DNA from: DAOSEK01 sp035363095
Lineage (GTDB): Archaea; Nanobdellota; Nanobdellia; Woesearchaeales; UBA119
Direction of reading: 5' to 3'
Length of the DNA stretch: 28,015 nucleotides
Assembly: GCA_035363095.1 (NCBI GenBank)
Contig: DAOSEK010000013.1
Location: 1-28,015, forward strand
Part shown: piece by piece, positions 22,267-28,015 of the stretch
Layout: each line of letters begins with the position of its first letter
Numbering within the stretch: the first letter of the stretch is position 1
Notes under the pieces: generated by a model
Seen by the model: the letters and a program-made list of their open reading frames with translations, nothing else
The model's database searches: none
What the model was told of the DNA's origin: nothing
Made by a program: the position numbers and the translations under genes

Positions 22267-23223
22267 ATGGCAGAAGACATAAGAACAAGACTTAAAAAGC
22301 AACAATATGGTTTAATAGGAAAACATACTGCAGTAAAAATATGCACTTGGACCAAAAAATCCATTACAAATAATGACGTTTGTTACAAACAAAAATTCTA
22401 TGGGATAAATAGCCACCTATGTTGCCAAATGACCCCATCATTAAACTATTGTCAAAACTCCTGTATCTTTTGCTGGAGAACATTTTCTGATACTGAAGGA
22501 TTTAATCAAATGCCAAAAGAAGTGACAGATGACCCCAAAGAAATAATTGATAAATGTATTTCAGCCCAAATCAAATTACTCTCAGGCATGGGGGGAAATA
22601 AAAAAACAGATATGGAAAAATTCAAAGAATCCAAAAATCCTATTCACTTTGCAATATCGCTTTCTGGTGAACCAACCCTTTATCCTTACCTTTCAGAGCT
22701 AATAAAAGAGCTTCACAAAAGGAAAAAAACAACTTTTTTAGTCTCAAATGGTCTTGCTCCAGAAGTATTAGAAACAATAGAACCTCCAACTCAGCTTTAC
22801 ATTTCAATTGATGCACCAAATGAGGAGCTTTTCAAAAAAATAGATGTGCCAAAATTAAAAGATGGTTGGCAACGGCTTAAAAAAACCCTTGGAATATTAA
22901 AAAATATAAAAACAAGAACTGTCTTAAGAATTACCCTAATAAAAGGAATAAACGATGTTTCCCCCAAGCAATACGCAAACCTAATAACACTCTCTGATGC
23001 AGATTTTGTAGAGGTCAAAGCATATATGTTTGTAGGAGCTTCAAGACAAAGGCTATCTCTTTCAAACATGCCAAGACATCCTGAAGTGATGGAATTTGCA
23101 AAAGAGATTACAAAATATTGTGATTATAGCGTAATAGATGAAAAAAAAGAGTCCCGTGTTGTTCTTTTAGGATCAAACAAAAAGAAAACAAAACAAAAGA
23201 TAGATTTAAAAAATATAAAATAA
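22267..23223 (+). CDS. taw1: tRNA 4-demethylwyosine synthase (Taw1/TYW1)
   Basis: A 318-residue radical SAM enzyme that builds the tricyclic wyosine base at position 37 of tRNA-Phe from N1-methylguanosine and pyruvate. The radical SAM cluster motif is Cys62-x3-Cys66-x2-Cys69 (NYCQNSCIFCWR). Upstream, Cys26, Cys39 and Cys52 have the exact C-x12-C-x12-C spacing of the second iron-sulfur cluster known in archaeal Taw1. LSGEPTLYPYL and YISIDAPNEELFKKID are further family signatures. Length is typical of archaeal Taw1, lacking the flavodoxin domain of eukaryotic TYW1. The C-terminus is Lys-rich. It converges on fttA with about 45 nt between the stops. Confidence 0.96.
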   Translation: MAEDIRTRLKKQQYGLIGKHTAVKICTWTKKSITNNDVCYKQKFYGINSHLCCQMTPSLNYCQNSCIFCWRTFSDTEGFNQMPKEVTDDPKEIIDKCISAQIKLLSGMGGNKKTDMEKFKESKNPIHFAISLSGEPTLYPYLSELIKELHKRKKTTFLVSNGLAPEVLETIEPPTQLYISIDAPNEELFKKIDVPKLKDGWQRLKKTLGILKNIKTRTVLRITLIKGINDVSPKQYANLITLSDADFVEVKAYMFVGASRQRLSLSNMPRHPEVMEFAKEITKYCDYSVIDEKKESRVVLLGSNKKKTKQKIDLKNIK

Positions 23224-23268
23224 TATTATACCTTTGATGAAATTAAAAAAGAAAATAATCCTTAACAT

Positions 23269-25170
23269 CTACTTAATCCTTAAAGTATCCAGATTTCTTG
23301 GAGCAACAGTCTCAACATTAAACATTTGATGATAAGAACTTGCCAAATCCATCTCCCTTGAAGTTTCACCATGATTAATAATAATCCTTTTGGGTTTAGG
23401 TTTTAGATTTTTCACAAACGTCATCAATTGCCTTCTGTCGCTATGTCCACTAAGCCCATCAATAGTGTGAATATTCATCTTCACTTGGTAGCTTTCAACA
23501 TTCTTTCCGTTAACAGAAAAATGAATCTCTCGTTCTCCTCTCTGAATTCTTCTACCTAATGAACCTTCACCCTGATACGCAACAAATATCAAAGTATTCT
23601 TAGGATTCTCACAAAGTTTTTTTAGATACTCAACACTAGGTCCTCCAACAAGCATTCCCGAGGTTGCTAAAATTACACAAGGACCTTCATCATTAATAAC
23701 ACCCTCTCTTTCTTTTTGCGAACCTACCCTTTTAAGGTGTTCTGAAAGAAAAGGGTTGTCTTCATTTTGAAACATCTGCCTATTCATATCCCTATTCATG
23801 AATTCTGGATATGCACAATGTATTGCAGTAATGTCCCATACAATCCCATCAACATAAACTGTTATCGGTGGAATCTTTCCTTCGTTAATCTTACTATGTA
23901 TTATAGCCATTACTTCCTGAGCCCTTCCTGAACCCAACACCGGAATCAACACCTTTCCTCCTTTATCAATTGCCTTTGTAATCTCGCCTGCAAGCTCATC
24001 ATCAGATTCTGTTTTAGATGGCAAAACATTCGATTTCCCTCCATAAGTGCTTTCAACAAACAACGTCTCAAGCCTTGGAAAATTCGTTTCTGCAGCATCA
24101 AAAAGCTTACTCTTAGCATATTTAATATCCCCTGAATAAACAATATTGTGAAATCCATTTCCTATATGAAGATGAACCATTGAGCTTCCTAGAATATGTC
24201 CTGCATTATAAAGAGTAATCCTAACATCTGGAGTAACATCTGTAACCTCCCCATAATTAAGAGTAATAGTATGCTTAACCGTTTCCTTAATGTCATCTTG
24301 GGTATAAATAGGTTCTTTACCTTCATTCTTCATAATCTTAACCAAATCAAGTTGCAAAAGTGCAGAAACATCTCTTGTTGGTTCTGTGCAGTACAATGGA
24401 CCTTTGTAGCCAAACTTGTATAAATATGGAATCAACCCCGAATGATCCAAATGAGAATGCGAAAGAATAACAGCGTCAAGTTCATTAATATTAAACTCAG
24501 GCGCCTCCAAATGTGGATATGCCTCATTATCACTAGTAACATCAATTCCACAATCAAGTAAAATCCTAGATTCAGGAGTCTGCAAAAAAAGACAAGACCT
24601 TCCAACCTGCCTTGCTCCACCTAAAAAAGAGACCCTAATCCACTCTTCTTTTCTTTCTCTAATCCATCCATCATAAACCCTATGGCCTACTTGGTCTAAA
24701 AATTTCTTTCTATATTCGGACTCAGCATATAAAACCTTTCTTACGCCCTCAATAATCTTAGACCTGATTGGTGGTTCTCTTCTTATAACTGGCACCCAAT
24801 TCGTCTTTTCCTTAATCTCATTTAAAATAGAACCCTGCTTTCCAATAGCAAGCCCAGGCTTTTCAGCTTCCAAAATCACTAACGACCTTGAAGGGTCGTA
24901 TAGTATCTCTTTAAGCCCTGCTTCTGTTGGTACTAAAGACTTTATGATCTCTGAAGCCTTTTCCTGATCAAAACAAATACTTGGGTCAGGTCTTAACTCA
25001 ATCCTTTTCTTAAACTCATCAACAATTGCCTTAATATCATTAACACCATTAAGAAAATAATCTCTCACCTTAGTGTATAAAATAATATTTGCACCCTCAA
25101 ACTTCGCTTCACTAATCATCGCATTTGGAAGCCTTTTTAAAATCTCTACAATTATCTTAGATTCTGCCAT
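23269..25170 (-). CDS. fttA: Beta-CASP ribonuclease FttA (aCPSF1), transcription termination factor
   Basis: A 633-residue metallo-beta-lactamase/beta-CASP nuclease that cleaves nascent RNA and triggers transcription termination in archaea. The N-terminal 150 residues hold KH-type RNA-binding domains (VILEAEKPGLAIGKQGSILNEI). The nuclease domain has HSHLDH at 238-243 and further metal ligands in GHILGSSM and YSGDIKY. The beta-CASP part has VPVLGSGRAQEVM and TSGMLVGG. The C-terminus carries IHTIDGLSGHSDRRQL and IINHGE. A strong Shine-Dalgarno AGGAGG (complement at 25183-25188) precedes the ATG by about 11 nt. It lies 59 nt downstream of psmB on the same strand, perhaps co-transcribed, although that gap also contains a long T/A-rich TATA-like run. 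Confidence 0.97.
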   Translation of the reverse strand: MAESKIIVEILKRLPNAMISEAKFEGANIILYTKVRDYFLNGVNDIKAIVDEFKKRIELRPDPSICFDQEKASEIIKSLVPTEAGLKEILYDPSRSLVILEAEKPGLAIGKQGSILNEIKEKTNWVPVIRREPPIRSKIIEGVRKVLYAESEYRKKFLDQVGHRVYDGWIRERKEEWIRVSFLGGARQVGRSCLFLQTPESRILLDCGIDVTSDNEAYPHLEAPEFNINELDAVILSHSHLDHSGLIPYLYKFGYKGPLYCTEPTRDVSALLQLDLVKIMKNEGKEPIYTQDDIKETVKHTITLNYGEVTDVTPDVRITLYNAGHILGSSMVHLHIGNGFHNIVYSGDIKYAKSKLFDAAETNFPRLETLFVESTYGGKSNVLPSKTESDDELAGEITKAIDKGGKVLIPVLGSGRAQEVMAIIHSKINEGKIPPITVYVDGIVWDITAIHCAYPEFMNRDMNRQMFQNEDNPFLSEHLKRVGSQKEREGVINDEGPCVILATSGMLVGGPSVEYLKKLCENPKNTLIFVAYQGEGSLGRRIQRGEREIHFSVNGKNVESYQVKMNIHTIDGLSGHSDRRQLMTFVKNLKPKPKRIIINHGETSREMDLASSYHQMFNVETVAPRNLDTLRIK

Positions 25171-25229
25171 TCAAATTCAATCCTCCTAAAGAAACATTCC
25201 TAAAAAATATTTTTTAAAAAATAAAAAAA

Positions 25230-25871
25230 CTAAACAGTTATCTCAATTTTTTTGTCCATTACAGTATCTATTCCTTTGTCTGTAATTGTTACAATCTGAA
25301 TCCCATTACCTGTTGCAATATCCCTTTCCATTGAGGCCTTTAAGGCCTTTGTAGCAAGTTCAACTCCTTCTTTAACGCTCATCTCAGGTTTAAATAAAGT
25401 CTCTAAAACCCCATACGCCATGACACTTCCACTTCCAGAAGAAACAAAGGCAGGGTCTGAAATTTTTGTTAAAGAACCATCTGGATACAAATCAAAAAGT
25501 GAAAATCCACTGTCATCTTTTCCACCAACAATAAAATGTGTAACGGACTGAACCATTGACATCCTTCTGATATTATAATAGACAATGGTGGCCAAAAGAT
25601 TAGCCGATTCCTTAAGATTTACTGCTCTTCCCATCTGAAGCTCTAAAAGCTTTAATTCAGATCTTATAATCTTAACAAGTAATTGAGCATCAGAAACAGA
25701 ACCAGCAATAGTAATTACCAAATTATCATTAATCTTATGAATCTTATCAGCTCTTTTATCAGCAATAAGATATCCTGCAGTAGCCCTTCTATCCGCCCCA
25801 AGAACTATTCCATCCTTGCAAAGCAAACCCACTGTAGTAGTTCCTGTCTTTACAAAATATTCATCTTTCAT
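25230..25871 (-). CDS. psmB: Proteasome beta subunit (catalytic)
   Basis: A 213-residue precursor of the catalytic 20S proteasome subunit. The propeptide MKDEYFVKTG is cleaved before Thr11, giving the mature N-terminal nucleophile in TTTVG. In mature numbering Asp17 (GADRRAT) and Lys33 (RADKIHK) are present, and the SSGSGS segment supplies the conserved serine, so the active site is complete. The frame is open to a TTG at 25913, but the Shine-Dalgarno GGAGGG lies just before the ATG at 25871, and the short propeptide from it is of usual size. A TATA-like TATTTAAATA at 25941-25950 predicts a leader of about 50 nt. No alpha subunit gene is in the window. Confidence 0.95.
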   Translation of the reverse strand: MKDEYFVKTGTTTVGLLCKDGIVLGADRRATAGYLIADKRADKIHKINDNLVITIAGSVSDAQLLVKIIRSELKLLELQMGRAVNLKESANLLATIVYYNIRRMSMVQSVTHFIVGGKDDSGFSLFDLYPDGSLTKISDPAFVSSGSGSVMAYGVLETLFKPEMSVKEGVELATKALKASMERDIATGNGIQIVTITDKGIDTVMDKKIEITV

Positions 25872-25940
25872 ATCTAACCCTCCAAAAAATTCAAAATAAC
25901 CCACAGAAAACAAGTAATACCTCAGTGAAATCCCCTTAAG

Positions 25941-25950
25941 TATTTAAATA
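25941..25950 (-). promoter_or_regulatory. TATA box for psmB
   Basis: The self-complementary TATTTAAATA would place the transcript start near 25920, about 50 nt before the ATG, leaving room for the Shine-Dalgarno sequence. Confidence 0.5.
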
Positions 25951-26024
25951 TTTTGTTTTTAAAACGCCCCTTAGAAACACTTTCTGTTTTATTCCTTACA
26001 CTACAATTCCTTTTATCATACTCT

Positions 26025-27398
26025 TTAATTCTTCAAACACAAGATTACATCCCCTGGCTGTATCATTTTATAATACGTTTTAGGGTCATATTTTTCTCCA
26101 TTAATCAAAAGCTCATCTGACCCTGTTGTTTTTTGAATCTTGTATAAACTATCTCCTGGGCGTACTATGTGAATGTGATACAATATTCCATTGCCCGAAA
26201 CCTTAGGATTAGATGTATCAAACCTACCACTTGTTAAAACACTGCCCAAATATCTCCAGTTATTCTTATCACTAAAAAGTGCATTAGGAACATTTACACC
26301 TGCTTTATCTAAAAGTTCCTGAAAATGAATTGCAAGTTCTAAAATGGTTCTTGGGTAATCTGCTTTTTCAATCCAATATCTTTGGCTTCTTCCATTATAT
26401 CCATCTTTATATTGACTTACCTCATAAAGAAAATCCAAAAGTTTACTAGAATCCCCATCAAGTTCCTCTTTAATAAGCTTTTTCACTCCATATGGCCCCA
26501 TGTTATATGCTAAAATGCCTGCAATAAAATCATTCCCAACAATTTCCATATAGTCTTTTATTACCCTTGAAAAAACTACAGTACTTGGACCGTATCTGTA
26601 CATATCATCCCAAGTGAATCCTTCACCGTATTGTTTCCAGGTATCATAAGTAATCTGCCAAACCCCTCTTATATCATAACCTAAACCATTTTTAACCTTT
26701 TGCTCCACTTCACTATCACTTTCACCCTTGTTATATGCTATCTGAAGTCCACCTTCTAAGGTAAGAAAAGCAGCACACAATGCAGGGTTAATTCCATTCT
26801 CTTTTGCAGTATCAAATACTGCCGAATAAGCTCTAGGGAACTGCTTAACAATATCCGCATACAACTCAATAATCTTAGAATCAGAATCAATATTTGATAT
26901 GCTATCAATAAAATCTTGATTTATTGGATAAGGATACATAGAAATTCTTGATTCAAGATCGCATTCTGTCGCATCAGAACTAATCAGTGTATCTTTAACC
27001 GTATCATTATCAACTAGTTCAGTTGCACAAGGCGTTATCATACTTAATTTATTAAAATCACTGGCAGGATTTATTCTACCAACATCACTAAAATTCTCAG
27101 GATTAGCAGGATTATTAAAAATATTTTCTAATCCATTAGCCACAGAAGTATCATTTACTTGAGTTGCATAAGGAGGAAAGGAATTTTGTTGGAGATAACT
27201 AACATCCTTATTATTTCCAAATCCTATAAGATTCCAAGCCATCGCACCTGTTATTCCTATCGTTGAGACCCACTTCAGGATTTTTTTAAAAAATCCATTT
27301 GGTTTTTTTGTTCCTCGTTCGCCAAAGCTAACTCTATCAAACCCTAGATTAATTGCTTGGCCTGCACCGAACCTGTTTGGATTGTAGCTTTTTTGCAT
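26025..27398 (-). CDS. Membrane-anchored lysozyme/transglycosylase-like protein with LysM domain
   Basis: A 457-residue protein. A basic N-terminus (1-38) is followed by a hydrophobic segment at about 40-60 (WVSTIGITGAMAWNLIGF), predicted to anchor a large external part. After a Ser/Asn/Thr-rich spacer, residues about 180-330 resemble the SLT lysozyme-like fold: NGINPALCAAFLTLEGGLQ with candidate catalytic Glu215, GVWQITYDTWKQYG and GILAYNMGPYGVKKLI, the YNxG motif. Residues about 410-457 form a LysM-like module (HIVRPGDSLYKIQKTTG...IQPGDVILCL). Such proteins cleave or bind peptidoglycan in bacteria. If this is an archaeon without murein, the target could be bacterial walls or another glycan; this is inference. 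Confidence 0.82.
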   Translation of the reverse strand: MQKSYNPNRFGAGQAINLGFDRVSFGERGTKKPNGFFKKILKWVSTIGITGAMAWNLIGFGNNKDVSYLQQNSFPPYATQVNDTSVANGLENIFNNPANPENFSDVGRINPASDFNKLSMITPCATELVDNDTVKDTLISSDATECDLESRISMYPYPINQDFIDSISNIDSDSKIIELYADIVKQFPRAYSAVFDTAKENGINPALCAAFLTLEGGLQIAYNKGESDSEVEQKVKNGLGYDIRGVWQITYDTWKQYGEGFTWDDMYRYGPSTVVFSRVIKDYMEIVGNDFIAGILAYNMGPYGVKKLIKEELDGDSSKLLDFLYEVSQYKDGYNGRSQRYWIEKADYPRTILELAIHFQELLDKAGVNVPNALFSDKNNWRYLGSVLTSGRFDTSNPKVSGNGILYHIHIVRPGDSLYKIQKTTGSDELLINGEKYDPKTYYKMIQPGDVILCLKN

Positions 27399-27562
27399 AG
27401 AGCATCATATCTCTTAAAATTTACAATAAAATTCATTCCTTTCAGATATATATTAAAGGTAATCTATTAATAAGTTGATTAAGTCCTTTCAAATCGCACA
27501 ATTTTAGAATAAAAACAACATGCATTCACATCGCCTAGGAAATCCCTTTTTTTAAACAAAAA
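27399..27562. other. Non-coding gap with the promoter of the lysozyme-like gene
   Basis: On the minus strand a TATA-like CTTTAATATATA lies at about 27446-27458, predicting a leader of roughly 28 nt for the lysozyme-like gene. Next to the tRNA-Thr 3' end, T-rich sequence on the minus strand (27551-27562) probably ends the tRNA transcript. Nothing else is evident. Confidence 0.4.
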
Positions 27563-27634
27563 AGCCTCTGCGGGGATTTGAACCCCGGACCTCGCCCTTA
27601 CCAAGGGCGTGCACCACCGCTATGCTACAGAGGC
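27563..27634 (-). tRNA. tRNA-Thr (anticodon GGT)
   Basis: On the minus strand the acceptor stem is GCCTCTG/CAGAGGC, the anticodon stem CGCCC/GGGCG with loop TTGGTAA, giving anticodon GGT (Thr). The T arm is CGGGGTTCAAATCCCCG. The discriminator base is U (27563). CCA is not encoded and no intron is seen. Confidence 0.95.
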
Positions 27635-27982
27635 AACCTTTACAAAACACTTTCAAGAAAGAAAATCACTTAATTTAAAAAGTTTATTATTTGAAAAAAA
27701 AATTCCTAAACAATTCACACATATAACTCTCTCAAAAAATCTACATTTAAATCTACATTTAAATCTACACTTAATTTTTCAAGACTAAAAAGCAATCTCA
27801 AAAATTCCATTCTAAGAAAATAAGACCTACAAAAACACAAATATCTTAAAATAAAAATATCTTTTCAAAAAACATCTTTTTTTCTAGCGCCCTGGCCTTC
27901 AAATATATAGATAAATTTCGACTACGCAAATAAATATTATCCCAAAATAATTAGACATTTAATCAGTATCTCCGATAGAAAA
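27635..27982. other. Non-coding gap with a 12-bp tandem repeat
   Basis: Bases 27737-27772 contain three tandem copies of AAATCTACATTT (the last with ACTT). On the minus strand a TTTTTAAATT near 27680 could serve the tRNA-Thr. Otherwise the stretch is AT-rich and I see no gene. Confidence 0.5.
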
Positions 27983-28015
27983 ATGACTCCTCCCAAGTAC
28001 TCGAAAAAAAGCACA
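27983..28015 (+). CDS. Possible start of a gene cut by the window edge
   Basis: An ATG opens an eleven-codon frame (MTPPKYSKKST) running off the window. TATA-like sequence (AATAAATATTAT) lies about 45 nt upstream. The fragment is too short to identify and may not be a gene. Confidence 0.25.
   Translation, partial: MTPPKYSKKST

Noticed and set aside
25872..25913. N-terminal extension of the proteasome beta subunit from a TTG
   Set aside because: The Shine-Dalgarno GGAGGG directly precedes the ATG at 25871, and the propeptide from that ATG has the usual short length.

Overview
The window is AT-rich chromosomal DNA from an archaeon. The information-processing genes are all of archaeal type: an MCM-family helicase, Rad50, archaeal/eukaryotic-type PheRS alpha and beta, a DRG GTPase with a TGS domain, the wyosine enzyme Taw1, the termination ribonuclease FttA (aCPSF1) and a proteasome beta subunit. 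Many starts have a TATA-like box centred about 26-30 nt upstream of the ATG, the spacing expected of leaderless archaeal mRNAs. A bacterial-type GroES/GroEL pair, a thioredoxin system and a LysM/transglycosylase-like protein give a mixed character. This fits a DPANN-type lineage (Woesearchaeota/Pacearchaeota-like) or a mesophilic euryarchaeote, but the lineage is inference.

Layout. 1-2564: the 3' part of an MCM-family gene, then a three-gene operon (Era-like GTPase, DUF2073, zinc ribbon) matching the haloarchaeal origin-associated OapABC/ArvABC set linked to extracellular vesicle formation. 2617-2691: tRNA-Pro. 2692-3454: non-coding, with the first copy of a modular palindromic repeat. 3455-5905: Rad50. 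5906-6733: non-coding, with a CTA microsatellite, a complete repeat copy flanked by 12-bp direct repeats, and a candidate operator-promoter. 6734-9878: a redox block (thioredoxin-glutaredoxin fusion, thioredoxin reductase), a small HTH regulator and a one-pass membrane protein. 9899-14495, minus strand: PheT/PheS and the DRG GTPase. 14656-18152: a MATE transporter, then groES-groEL. 18294-20883: an ADP-ribosyltransferase-like protein, a DUF4346 protein, a DUF1624 membrane acyltransferase and a flavodoxin-like quinone reductase. 20945-21257: a rearranged, decayed repeat copy. 21324-23223: a ZIP transporter and Taw1, divergent around a near-perfect archaeal origin recognition box. 23269-25871: FttA and the proteasome beta subunit. 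26025-27398: an anchored lysozyme-like/LysM protein. 27563-27634: tRNA-Thr.

Two initiation styles coexist. Most core genes look leaderless, whereas trx, the HTH gene, groES, groEL, psmB and fttA carry clear Shine-Dalgarno sequences. The most distinctive features are the modular hairpin repeat family (at least five full or partial copies, one with apparent target-site duplication), the isolated ORB at 22108-22130, and the redox block with a repeated TTTCACAA/TTGTGAAA motif around its predicted promoter. No CRISPR array, rRNA gene or recognisable transposase is visible.
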